Shown piece by piece: positions 1 through 7,290 of a DNA stretch of 12,660 bases (positions within the stretch are counted from its first letter, which is position 1; each line of letters begins with the position of its first letter). The notes under the pieces were generated by a model. It had not been told where the DNA came from and did not search any database. It saw only the letters and a program-made list of their open reading frames with translations. A program made the translations under genes and the position numbers. Source of the stretch: an uncultured Flavobacteriales bacterium (GTDB lineage: Bacteria > Bacteroidota > Bacteroidia > Palsa-965); NCBI GenBank assembly GCA_946478675.1, contig CAMLEF010000098.1:1-12660 (forward strand), written 5' to 3'.

Positions 1-395
1 CAGTAATTATTGTCGGTCGTCGAATTCGTGGAAGACACTTCAAAGTTGTTCGACTGTGAAACGCCGCCGAGCAGGTAACCGCCGTCGCTCGTGGTAATGA
101 CACTGCTGCCGATGTCGAGATTGGTGCCGCCGTACGTATGCTTCCAGTCAAGGTTGCCGTTCGCATCCAGCTTGACGATAAACGCATCCGTATTGCCGTG
201 TGAAAGCATAACGTCGCCATCTACCGACGACATCGAGCCGGCGAGGACCATGCCGCCGTCGGGTGTCGATTGTACGCTGGAGGCGTTGTCGTACCAGGTT
301 CCGCCGAAAGCCTTTTTGTAAAGGATCGTCGGTTGTGCCGTTGCTGCGATCGCCGAAGCGAAAGTGATTCCGAGAAACAGGATTTTAGTTTTCAT
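1..395 (-). CDS. Secreted repeat protein, 5' part (probable T9SS cargo), truncated by window edge
   Basis: Reading the minus strand from the ATG at 395-393 gives 131 residues with no stop before the window edge. Residues 1-20 form a signal peptide (MKTK, hydrophobic stretch, then ATA-Q as a likely SPase I site). The mature part shows two copies of a repeat built on a GG-T-x-x-D core, then S-V-x-x-T-x-DGG, a Gly-rich turn, and AFIVKLDANGNLDW; the second copy starts at HTYGGTNLDIGSS. In Bacteroidota, repeats of this kind form beta-propeller-like secreted proteins that often end in a T9SS sorting domain. That end lies outside the window, so the T9SS assignment is inference. The gene is divergent from the 596 gene. 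An ATG 7 nt upstream is out of frame. No clear TAnnTTTG promoter was found on this strand. Confidence 0.8.
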   Translation of the reverse strand, partial: MKTKILFLGITFASAIAATAQPTILYKKAFGGTWYDNASSVQSTPDGGMVLAGSMSSVDGDVMLSHGNTDAFIVKLDANGNLDWKHTYGGTNLDIGSSVITTSDGGYLLGGVSQSNNFEVSSTNSTTDNNY

Positions 396-580
396 GGGTC
401 ATGATATTTTCCGCTACAAAGGACCGGCGATGCGCCCGCGTATAAAAGGCGATTTGCTTTTTTTGAGTAGGTTCTAATTGGCTTTTTTGGGTGCTAACCG
501 GTTGTTGGTTAATATTTTGTGTGAAAATTAGTTGCTGTTCCAAATCGCATTAAAAAGGCTTCTTGCGCGTAAAGTCGCTC

Positions 581-588
581 TATCTTTG
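581..588 (+). promoter_or_regulatory. Bacteroidota -7 box (TATCTTTG) for the 596 gene
   Basis: TATCTTTG matches the TAnnTTTG consensus exactly and lies 7 nt before the ATG at 596. The only TTG near a -33 position is at 563-565, 15 nt upstream, which is shorter than the usual spacing. Transcription would start at or very near the ATG, so the mRNA is expected to be leaderless or nearly so. Confidence 0.6.
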
Positions 589-595
589 CAGCGGC

Positions 596-2131
596 ATGAA
601 AGACAGCGATGCGCTCCACGAGCTGATCCGTTCGCTTGGAAAAAACGAAAAGCGGTATTTCCGCATGTACTGTTCCGGCCTTTCCGGTCGCGACAGCCGG
701 AATTACGAACTGTTGTTCGACGCGATCGGCAAACAGAAAACCTACGATGCAGAAGCGCTGAAAAAATCGCTGAAGAGCAATGCGGCACTCGTGCGGAATC
801 TTTCGGCGGAAAAAAATCACCTGTTCAATCTCATCCTCGACAGCCAGCTCACGTATCACCGCGAGCAGCCGTTGTTCCGCATCCGCATGCTGATCAGCAA
901 GGCGCAGCTGTTGTTCGAAAAAGGACTGACGAAAGCGAGCGCGAAGCTGTTGCTCTCGGCGAAAAAGCTGGCGCAGCATTATTGCGATAAAGAGCTGCTG
1001 CTGGAAATTCTCACGCAGCAGATGAAGCAGATCGTGCATTTCCGCGAGGTGAAAAAGCTGAAGGAGCTGAACGACGAAAAGAACCGCATCGTGCTCGAGA
1101 TCCTCAATGAAAATTGCTACAGCGATCTCCTGGCGCGGCTCGTGGAAATATCGCTCGATACGACCTACATGCGGGATGCGCCGCAGCGTGCGAAGCTCGA
1201 CAAGCTGATGAAGGATGAATTGCTGAAAGAAGAAAGCTGCGCCATTTCCCTGCAGGCGAAACTGCTGTTCAGCAACATCTGGTCGTTCTATTATTATTTC
1301 ACGAAACAGCCCACGCACATCGGCGACATCAACCGGCGCATGCTGGAATTGTTCGAAGCGAATCCCGGCTACACGTCGATCAACCTGAACGATTACCTCA
1401 GCGCGCTGTCGAATTTCGCTTCCGATGCGATCTCGGTCGGCAACCGGGAAAATGCGCTGCTCGCCATCCGGAAGCTGGATGATTTCTCCGCGAACTATCA
1501 AGATTCCCTGTCGCCGGTGGTGAAGGAAAATTACACGCATCTCTACCTCGAAGTCGTTTCGAAAGTGCATGCCTGGCTCAGTGATTTCGACAAGATCATC
1601 GCGTTGCTGCCGGAGCTGCAGGAGATGGTCGCCAATGAAAAAGTGCTGAAATCGCATCGGCGGCAATCGGTGGCGTTCAATGCCGCGCTCGCGTTGTTTG
1701 CGATGAAACGTTACAAGGAATCGCTGCGGCTGCTGCAGATGGTGGAAGACATCAACGAAGAAGCGCAGGGCTCGTACCTCTATTTCATGCAGGCGATGTT
1801 CCTGCGATTCATCATGCACGACGAGCTCGGTCATTACGACGTGCTGGAGGAGCAGGTAAGCTGGCTGAAGCAATATCTCGTTCGCCACGACAAGCTGCAT
1901 CGCGCCGAAGAAGCGCTGCTCGGATTTTTCAGCGCATTACCGGAAATCGCTTCTGAGAAAGAACGCCGGAAGCATTTTGCTGCAACGCACCAGCAGCTGA
2001 ATGAGCTGATGAACGACGAATTCGAAACGCCGTTTTTGCGCGTGCTCATCTTCGTGCCGCAATGGATCGAGGCGAAAGTCGATCGCAGCGATTTTATTTC
2101 TGTGCGCAAACGGCAGCTGCAGAAGAAATAA
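596..2131 (+). CDS. Conserved-looking helical cytoplasmic protein of unknown function
   Basis: This is a 511-residue protein with no signal peptide or membrane segment. It begins MKDSDALHELIRSLGKNEKRYF and continues as almost uninterrupted amphipathic helices rich in Leu, Lys and Glu, resembling TPR-like or other alpha-solenoid proteins. Examples are a helix pair near residues 85-125 and repeated FNAALALFAMKRYKESLRLLQ-like segments near 360-385. The N-terminal LGKNEKRYFRMY motif is familiar from unnamed Bacteroidota proteins, but I cannot assign a family or function. The ATG at 596 was chosen over an in-frame TTG at 563 because the -7 promoter box lies between them, so the longer reading would start before transcription does. 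The next gene begins 29 nt downstream with its own promoter motif, so the two are probably separate units. Confidence 0.85.
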   Translation: MKDSDALHELIRSLGKNEKRYFRMYCSGLSGRDSRNYELLFDAIGKQKTYDAEALKKSLKSNAALVRNLSAEKNHLFNLILDSQLTYHREQPLFRIRMLISKAQLLFEKGLTKASAKLLLSAKKLAQHYCDKELLLEILTQQMKQIVHFREVKKLKELNDEKNRIVLEILNENCYSDLLARLVEISLDTTYMRDAPQRAKLDKLMKDELLKEESCAISLQAKLLFSNIWSFYYYFTKQPTHIGDINRRMLELFEANPGYTSINLNDYLSALSNFASDAISVGNRENALLAIRKLDDFSANYQDSLSPVVKENYTHLYLEVVSKVHAWLSDFDKIIALLPELQEMVANEKVLKSHRRQSVAFNAALALFAMKRYKESLRLLQMVEDINEEAQGSYLYFMQAMFLRFIMHDELGHYDVLEEQVSWLKQYLVRHDKLHRAEEALLGFFSALPEIASEKERRKHFAATHQQLNELMNDEFETPFLRVLIFVPQWIEAKVDRSDFISVRKRQLQKK

Positions 2132-2143
2132 TCCCGCGCGGGA
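2132..2143. other. Perfect 12-bp GC-rich palindrome between two genes
   Basis: TCCCGCGCGGGA starts at the first base after the stop codon of the 596 gene and ends 5 nt before the -7 box of the flavoprotein gene. It could be a short hairpin at the mRNA 3' end or an operator between the -33 and -7 positions. A 12-bp palindrome is expected a few times by chance in a window this size, so only its position makes it noteworthy. Confidence 0.3.
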
Positions 2144-2148
2144 ATCCG

Positions 2149-2156
2149 TAAATTTG
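2149..2156 (+). promoter_or_regulatory. Bacteroidota -7 box (TAAATTTG) for the flavoprotein gene
   Basis: This is an exact TAnnTTTG match, followed by CAGC and then the GTG start at 2161. With only 4 nt between box and start codon, the predicted transcript start coincides with the GTG. No TTG is seen at the -33 position; that zone holds the GC palindrome at 2132-2143. Confidence 0.55.
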
Positions 2157-2160
2157 CAGC

Positions 2161-3384
2161 GTGAAAGCATACGATCTTCTCATCATTGGCGGCGGCGCAG
2201 CGGGATTTTTTGCAGCGGTGAATGCTGCGCGGTTGTCGCCCGGTAAACGCGTTGCCATTCTCGAGAAATCGAACAAGGTGCTTTCGAAAGTCCGCATTTC
2301 CGGCGGCGGGCGCTGCAACGTGACGCATGCCTGTTTCGATGCGCGCGAGCTCGTGAAATTTTACCCGAGAGGCGGGAAGGAGCTGCGCGGGGCGTTTGCG
2401 CGTTTCAGCGTGAATGACACGCTCAGCTGGTTCAACGAACGCGGCGTGCAGCTGAAAACCGAAGAGGACGGCCGCATGTTTCCCGTGACGGATGATTCTT
2501 CGACAATCGTGAATTGCCTGCTGCACGAAGCGGAAAAGCAGCACGTGGAAATTCTTTTGCAGCAGGACGTCGCGACCATCGAAAAACAGAACGACCGTTT
2601 CCTATTGACCACGGAAGCAGGCGAACGTTTTACCTGCGAAAAGCTGCTGATCGCTGCGGGCGGTCATCCGAAATCTTCCGCTTATGATTTCATTCGCGCT
2701 ACAGGCCACCGCATCATTCCGCCGGTGCCTTCGCTGTTCACGTTCAACATGCCGAAGAATCCCGTGACCCAGCTTATGGGCGTAAGTGTTCCGCATGCGG
2801 TGGTGAAGATCGACAAGACATCGATCGTCACGGAAGGGCCGCTGCTGATCACGCATTGGGGCATGAGCGGTCCGGCGGTGCTGAAGGCTTCGGCGTGGGG
2901 CGCGCGCGAGCTGGCGGAGATGAATTATCAGTTTGATGCGCTCGTGAACTGGCTCGGCGGAAAGAACGAAGATGCCGTGCGCGAGATGCTCGTCAACCTT
3001 CGCGGTGCGCATGCATCAAAGCAGCTCTTCAACACGGGCTTTGCGCAATTGCCGAAACGGCTCTGGTATTTTCTCCTCGAAAAAGCCGGCGTCACGGAAA
3101 CGTTGCGCTGGGCCGATCTTTCCAAAAAGCAGCTGAACGACCTGATCGGTTTGCTGACGCGCGATCGTTACGCTGTGGCAGGAAAAACGACGTTCAAGGA
3201 AGAGTTTGTGACCTGCGGAGGCGTTTCGCTCGACGAGATCGATCTGAAAACGATGGAAAGCAAAAAACGGCCCGGCCTCTTTTTCGCAGGAGAAGTGCTC
3301 GACATCGACGGCGTCACCGGCGGTTTCAATTTCCAGGCAGCGTGGACCGGCGGGTGGCTGGCGGCGAACGGGATGATCGCGTAG
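2161..3384 (+). CDS. BaiN/RdsA (HI0933-like) family FAD-dependent oxidoreductase
   Basis: This 407-residue protein is full length for the family. The N-terminus is a Rossmann dinucleotide-binding site: LLIIGGGAAGFFAA with glycines at 10-12 and 15, and Glu35 at the end of the second strand for the FAD ribose. It is followed by the family signature VRISGGGRCNVTH (44-56). The C-terminus carries the second FAD motif GEVLDIDGVTGGFN (377-390) and QAAWTGGWLA. The family comprises soluble flavoproteins including E. coli YhiN/RdsA and clostridial BaiN. Physiological substrates are mostly unknown, so no specific reaction is assigned. The start is GTG at 2161; no in-frame ATG lies closer to the Rossmann strand, and the -7 box at 2149 fixes the upstream limit. 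It is a single gene, with a 346-base gap before cphA. Confidence 0.92.
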   Translation: MKAYDLLIIGGGAAGFFAAVNAARLSPGKRVAILEKSNKVLSKVRISGGGRCNVTHACFDARELVKFYPRGGKELRGAFARFSVNDTLSWFNERGVQLKTEEDGRMFPVTDDSSTIVNCLLHEAEKQHVEILLQQDVATIEKQNDRFLLTTEAGERFTCEKLLIAAGGHPKSSAYDFIRATGHRIIPPVPSLFTFNMPKNPVTQLMGVSVPHAVVKIDKTSIVTEGPLLITHWGMSGPAVLKASAWGARELAEMNYQFDALVNWLGGKNEDAVREMLVNLRGAHASKQLFNTGFAQLPKRLWYFLLEKAGVTETLRWADLSKKQLNDLIGLLTRDRYAVAGKTTFKEEFVTCGGVSLDEIDLKTMESKKRPGLFFAGEVLDIDGVTGGFNFQAAWTGGWLAANGMIA

Positions 3385-3410
3385 CGTTACTCTTTTCCTT
3401 CCTGATGAAC

Positions 3411-3434
3411 GTGCCATTCATTTCGGAATGGTGC
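3411..3434 (+). terminator. Weak hairpin after the flavoprotein gene
   Basis: CCATTC (3414-3419) pairs with GAATGG (3426-3431) across a 6-nt loop. Two wobble pairs and one further G-C pair extend it to 3411/3434. It begins 27 nt after the stop codon. No T-tract follows, so it is at best a 3'-end stabilising hairpin or a non-canonical terminator. Confidence 0.25.
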
Positions 3435-3594
3435 ATCGATATCTTCCAATTTCTTTCGTCGCAGCAACAATATCCCGCGAGAAATTTTACCTGACACTGT
3501 TGAAAAAACTCCCGTTCTGTTTCGCAATGGAGGCACGTCTTCCATCCTGCAAATGATGTAACTGCAATTGGAGGTGAGGGGGAAATTCTACGGT

Positions 3595-3603
3595 TTTTCC
3601 ACA
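3595..3603 (+). promoter_or_regulatory. Near-consensus DnaA box (TTTTCCACA)
   Basis: This is one mismatch from TTATCCACA. It has the same orientation as the perfect box at 3627, with starts 32 bp apart (about three helical turns). It is judged by sequence only. Confidence 0.4.
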
Positions 3604-3626
3604 AAGGGAGCAACATCAACAGGACT

Positions 3627-3635
3627 TTATCCACA
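3627..3635 (+). promoter_or_regulatory. Perfect consensus DnaA box (TTATCCACA)
   Basis: This is an exact match to the high-affinity DnaA box. By simple base counting, about 0.1 such matches are expected by chance on both strands of a window this long. A weak inverted box (two mismatches) follows at 3637-3645, then an AT-richer stretch up to about 3680. It may be part of an origin, a DnaA-titrating site, or a DnaA-controlled cphA promoter; the sequence alone cannot decide. Confidence 0.5.
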
Positions 3636-3670
3636 GCGTGAAAAACTTAACCTGCTGAAAAGAAGTGTTT

Positions 3671-3678
3671 TGATTTTG
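3671..3678 (+). promoter_or_regulatory. Possible -7 box (TGATTTTG) for the cphA operon
   Basis: There is one mismatch to TAnnTTTG, and no clear TTG stands at the -33 position. It would give a leader of about 45-50 nt before the ATG at 3731, containing the ribosome binding site. CGGC and an in-frame ATG (3683) follow at once, which imitates the leaderless layout seen at 581-598. Confidence 0.25.
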
Positions 3679-3717
3679 CGGCATGTTTTTCCCAATGGGA
3701 TTGGCTCAACAATCTAC

Positions 3718-3724
3718 AAAGGAG
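3718..3724 (+). promoter_or_regulatory. Shine-Dalgarno sequence (AAAGGAG) deciding the cphA start
   Basis: AAAGGAG ends 6 nt before the ATG at 3731. It supports that start over the in-frame ATGs at 3683 and 3695, which have no such sequence. Strong Shine-Dalgarno sequences are uncommon in Bacteroidota, so its presence suggests a highly translated or separately controlled gene. Confidence 0.65.
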
Positions 3725-3730
3725 CCTCAT

Positions 3731-6397
3731 ATGAATATTATTAATCTGCGGGTCATGCGCGGCCCGAATTATTGGTCCAATTACAGGCATAAGGTCATTG
3801 TACTTAAGCTGGATTTAGAAGCGCTCGAAGAGCAACCGACGAATCTCATCGATGGATTTGCGGAACGATTGAAAGCGCTGGTTCCTTCGCTTTATGAGCA
3901 TCGTTGCTCGGAAGGTCATGCTGGAGGATTTTTTGAACGGGTTGAAAAAGGAACGTGGATGGGCCACGTCGTTGAGCATCTCGCGCTCGAGCTGCAATCG
4001 CTTGCAGGCATCGAAGTCGGTTACGGCCGCACGCGCTCCAACGGCAAGAAAGGTGTGTATTATGTCATTTACTCTTACGAAGTGGAAAGCGCCGGTATTT
4101 ACGCTGGTGAAGCTGCCGTTGAGATCTGCGACGCGCTCGCGAAAAACGAGCCGGTCGATATCAACGCGGTGATCGGTCGCATCAAACAGCTGTGCAAACG
4201 CGACGGGCTCGGACCGAGCACGCTGGCGATTATCCAGGAAGCTAAATCGCGCCGCATCCCGGTTCGCGAGCTTGGACAAGGTTCGCTCGTGATGCTCGGG
4301 CATGGCGTCAACCAGCGCCGCATCCAGGCGTCGATCTGCTGCAACACCAGCTGCATCGCCGTGGATCTTGTTTCCGATAAAGAACGCACGAAGAAACTGC
4401 TCGGAGACGCGCACATCCCGGTTGCGCCCGGCATGACGGTTTACGACGAGCAGGATCTCGAAGAAGCGATCGAAGAAATTGGTTTTCCGCTCGTGGTGAA
4501 ACCGGTCGACGGCAATCACGGCCGCGGCATCACCATCAACATTCAGTCGAAAGAAGAAGCGCTGGCCGCTTTCTATCTCGCGAAACAAATTTCAAAACGC
4601 GTCATCGTCGAATCGTTCGTACAGGGCAGCGATTACCGTTTCCTCGTCGTGAACTACAAGCTGGTCGCTGTTGCGAAACGCACGCCGGCAATGGTCATGG
4701 GTGATGGCGTTTCTACGATCGCGCAGTTGGTCGAAAAAACGAACGCCGACCCGGAACGCGGCGAAGGCCACGAAAAAACGCTGACGAAAATCGTCGTTGA
4801 TGAATCCACTGAAACGCTGCTGAAGTCGCAGGGCCTCACGCTGGAGAATGTGTTGCCGCTCGGAGAAATTCTTTTCCTGAAACAGACGGCCAATCTCAGC
4901 ACCGGCGGCACCGCCCGCGACGTAACCGATTACGTGCACCCGCACAACGCCTTCATGGCCGAACGCATCGCACGTATCACCGGCCTCGACATCTGCGGCA
5001 TCGATATCATGGCGCGTGACGTCGCCATCCCGATCACGAATGAAACCGGCGCCGTGCTGGAAGTGAACGCCGCTCCCGGCCTGCGCATGCACCTCGCGCC
5101 GCACAAAGGCCTCGCGCGGAATGTTGCAGCGCCCATCCTCGATATGCTTTACCCGAAAGGAAAAGCCGCACGCATCCCGATCGTCGCCATCACCGGCACG
5201 AACGGCAAAACAACAACGACACGCCTGGTCGCACACATCGCGAAGCAAGCCGGTAAAAATGTCGGCTACACCACGACGGACGGCATCTACGTACACGATC
5301 GTCTCATTCACGCCGGCGATTGCACCGGTGCAGTAAGCGCAGAAACCGTTCTCGCCGAACCGACAGTTGATTTTGCCGTGCTCGAATGCGCACGCGGCGG
5401 GATTCTTCGCAACGGACTCGGTTTCGATCAGTGCGACGTGAGCATCGTGACCAACGTGATGGAAGATCACATCGGTCTCGGCGACATCGAAACGCTCGAA
5501 GAAATGGCGAAAGTGAAAGCCGTCGTTCCCCGCAGCACCGCGCCGAACGGGTACGCCATTCTCAATGCCGATGACGATGCTGTTTACGATATGTCGTATG
5601 AAGTCGACAGCAACATCGCGCTGTTCAGCATCTACGAAAACAACCCGCGCGTGCTTGCGCATTGCGAAGAAGGCGGCCTGGCTGCGATCATAGAAAAAGG
5701 ATACGTGACGATCTGCCGCGGCCAATGGAAAATGCGCGTGGAAAAAGTCGAGCACATCCCGATCTGTTTCTTCGGCCGCGCGACCAACATGATCAAGAAC
5801 GTGCTTCCTGCCGTGCTCGCTGCAGTAGCGCAGGAGATCGATCTCGAATCCATCCGTGCAGCGCTCACGTCTTTCATCCCGTCACCGTCGACGACGCCGG
5901 GCCGCATGAACCTGTTCCGTTTCCGCGATTTCGAACTGATGATCGATTACGCGCACAACGGCGGCAGCCTGATGGACATGAAACATTTTATGGAATCGAC
6001 GCCCGCGAGCGTGCGCATCGGCATCATTACCGCTGTAGGCGATCGCAGGGACGAAGAGATCCGCAACGTCGGCTTCTGCGCGGCGCAGGTGTTCGACGAG
6101 CTGATCATCCGCCACGACAAAGACATGCGCGGCCGTGACCCGGGACAGATGACACAGCTGCTGATCGAAGGCATCCGCAGGGCGAAACCGGAAATGACCG
6201 TGCGTGTCATTCCCGATGAGCTCGAAGCGATCCGCATTGCCATGCAAACGGCACCGAAGAATGCGTTTATCGCTGTCTTCACGGAAGATGTCTGGAGCAG
6301 CATCGGTTTCGTTGCAGAACAACAAGCGAAAGAAAAACAATCCACCGCGGATCACTCGGCTGATCCGGATCAATTCCAATTACGACTCGCACAATGA
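3731..6397 (+). CDS. cphA: Cyanophycin synthetase
   Basis: CphA builds cyanophycin, a poly-Asp backbone with Arg side chains, by two ATP-dependent ligations in the cytoplasm. The 888 residues match the family length and three-domain order. The N-domain (1 to about 160) opens MNIINLRVMRGPNYWS and holds GHVVEHLALELQ with Glu82, which from memory aligns with the primer-making hydrolytic site of cyanobacterial CphA1. An ATP-grasp domain follows (about 210-470, VVKPVDGNHGRG at 255-266), then a Mur-ligase-like domain (about 480-888) with P-loop GTNGKTT (489-495), ECARGGILRNGLGFD and IDYAHN. All three active sites look intact. The start follows from the AAAGGAG site and from family N-termini. The stop overlaps the cphB start by 4 nt (ATGA), implying translational coupling. 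Bacteroidota cyanophycin synthetases are known but less studied than cyanobacterial ones. Confidence 0.96.
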   Translation: MNIINLRVMRGPNYWSNYRHKVIVLKLDLEALEEQPTNLIDGFAERLKALVPSLYEHRCSEGHAGGFFERVEKGTWMGHVVEHLALELQSLAGIEVGYGRTRSNGKKGVYYVIYSYEVESAGIYAGEAAVEICDALAKNEPVDINAVIGRIKQLCKRDGLGPSTLAIIQEAKSRRIPVRELGQGSLVMLGHGVNQRRIQASICCNTSCIAVDLVSDKERTKKLLGDAHIPVAPGMTVYDEQDLEEAIEEIGFPLVVKPVDGNHGRGITINIQSKEEALAAFYLAKQISKRVIVESFVQGSDYRFLVVNYKLVAVAKRTPAMVMGDGVSTIAQLVEKTNADPERGEGHEKTLTKIVVDESTETLLKSQGLTLENVLPLGEILFLKQTANLSTGGTARDVTDYVHPHNAFMAERIARITGLDICGIDIMARDVAIPITNETGAVLEVNAAPGLRMHLAPHKGLARNVAAPILDMLYPKGKAARIPIVAITGTNGKTTTTRLVAHIAKQAGKNVGYTTTDGIYVHDRLIHAGDCTGAVSAETVLAEPTVDFAVLECARGGILRNGLGFDQCDVSIVTNVMEDHIGLGDIETLEEMAKVKAVVPRSTAPNGYAILNADDDAVYDMSYEVDSNIALFSIYENNPRVLAHCEEGGLAAIIEKGYVTICRGQWKMRVEKVEHIPICFFGRATNMIKNVLPAVLAAVAQEIDLESIRAALTSFIPSPSTTPGRMNLFRFRDFELMIDYAHNGGSLMDMKHFMESTPASVRIGIITAVGDRRDEEIRNVGFCAAQVFDELIIRHDKDMRGRDPGQMTQLLIEGIRRAKPEMTVRVIPDELEAIRIAMQTAPKNAFIAVFTEDVWSSIGFVAEQQAKEKQSTADHSADPDQFQLRLAQ

Positions 6398-7287
6398 AAA
6401 CACCACGAGGAAAACTGCTGATCATCGGCGGTGCGGAAGATAAAGGGGAAGGGGAGGAGCGCCCGGAAATCAAAGACAAGAACAAAGATTTCCAGCACTA
6501 TGAAATACTCGGCGAACTATTACCGCCCGACGACCGTCGTGATCACAGCCTCGAAGTGATCACGACGGCTTCGAGCATCCCGCTCGAGATGGGGCGCACG
6601 TACAAAGAAGCGTTCGAGCGCGCCGGGTTTCACAATGTGCATCACATCAACATTGATAATAAAGAAGATGCCCGTTCGCGCGAATTCATCCAGCGCATCG
6701 ACCGCGCGCATGCCGTGCTCTTCAGCGGCGGCGACCAGTTCCGGCTGGCGACGATCCTCGGCGGAACGGAATTCATGGAAGTGATCTGCGAACGTTATTT
6801 CGAAGACCGCGACTTCATTATCGCAGGAACGAGCGCGGGCGCCATGGCCATGTCACGGCTGATGATTTACCAGGGCGACAGCAATGAAGCGCTGCTCAAA
6901 GGCGACGTGAAAATTTCTTCCGGCTTCGGGATTATCGACAACTGCATCATTGATACGCACTTCGTCAGGCGCGGTCGTTTCGGACGGTTGTCGCAGGCCA
7001 TCGTGATGAATCCCGGCTGCATCGGCATCGGTCTCGGCGAAGACACGGCGCTGATCATCCGTCGCGGCAACGAAGCGGAATGCCGCGGCTCGGGAATGGT
7101 CACGATCATCGACGGAAAAGACATCGGTCACACGAATATTGCATACGCGAAAGACGACACGCCGGTATCGGTGGAAAATCTGCGCGTGCACATTCTCGCG
7201 CGCGGCGACGGCTTCCTGCTGAAAGAGCGGAGATTCCTGCCGTGCCGCGAAGACCTCGAGCTCGAAGAAAGCCACCAGCACGAATAA
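6394..7287 (+). CDS. cphB: Cyanophycinase (peptidase family S51)
   Basis: CphB is a serine exopeptidase that cuts cyanophycin into beta-Asp-Arg dipeptides. The 297-residue protein starts KLLIIGGAEDKGEG. It carries the nucleophile elbow FIIAGTSAGAMAMS with Ser147, His189 in DTHFVRRGRFGRL, and GIGLGEDTALIIR with Glu216; these three fit the S51 Ser-His-Glu catalytic set. It has no signal peptide, so it acts inside the cell on stored polymer. Translation is probably coupled to cphA through the ATGA overlap, since no Shine-Dalgarno sequence precedes the start. No isoaspartyl dipeptidase gene, needed to split the released dipeptide, is present in this window. The charged C-terminal tail (EDLELEESHQHE) is not part of the catalytic core. 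Confidence 0.95.
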   Translation: MKTPRGKLLIIGGAEDKGEGEERPEIKDKNKDFQHYEILGELLPPDDRRDHSLEVITTASSIPLEMGRTYKEAFERAGFHNVHHINIDNKEDARSREFIQRIDRAHAVLFSGGDQFRLATILGGTEFMEVICERYFEDRDFIIAGTSAGAMAMSRLMIYQGDSNEALLKGDVKISSGFGIIDNCIIDTHFVRRGRFGRLSQAIVMNPGCIGIGLGEDTALIIRRGNEAECRGSGMVTIIDGKDIGHTNIAYAKDDTPVSVENLRVHILARGDGFLLKERRFLPCREDLELEESHQHE

Positions 7288-7290
7288 AAT

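Larger units (their letters stand above)
3385..3730. other. 346-base intergenic region upstream of cphA
   Basis: There is no convincing gene here. In order it holds a weak hairpin (3411-3434), a region whose minus strand can encode short Cys-containing or 52-residue peptides without recognisable homology, two DnaA-box-like sequences (3595-3603 and 3627-3635), an AT-richer stretch (about 3641-3680), a weak promoter-like sequence (3671-3678) and a ribosome binding site (3718-3724). It is more AT-rich than the surrounding coding DNA. Confidence 0.7.

Noticed and set aside
91..321. 76-codon plus-strand frame at the left edge
   Set aside because: It is the shadow of the minus-strand secreted repeat protein, which has a signal peptide and internal repeats.
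495..511. TAACC/GGTTA inverted pair in the divergent intergenic region
   Set aside because: The stem is only 5 bp and does not align with either promoter, so chance is likely.
563..595. TTG start 11 codons upstream of the 596 gene
   Set aside because: The exact -7 promoter box lies inside this extension, so the TTG would not be on the transcript.
509..1900. 463-codon open frame on the minus strand opposite the 596 gene, and similar long minus frames at 4592-5755, 7321-8253 and 8468-9676
   Set aside because: Each lies fully opposite a well-supported plus-strand gene. They are rich in Arg, His, Phe and Val with no domain, as expected when the sense gene rarely uses TTA, CTA or TCA codons.
3683..3730. 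Upstream in-frame ATGs (3683, 3695) for cphA
   Set aside because: The 3731 ATG has AAAGGAG at the right distance and gives the usual family N-terminus. The 3683 ATG follows a degenerate promoter box, so a leaderless longer form cannot be fully excluded.
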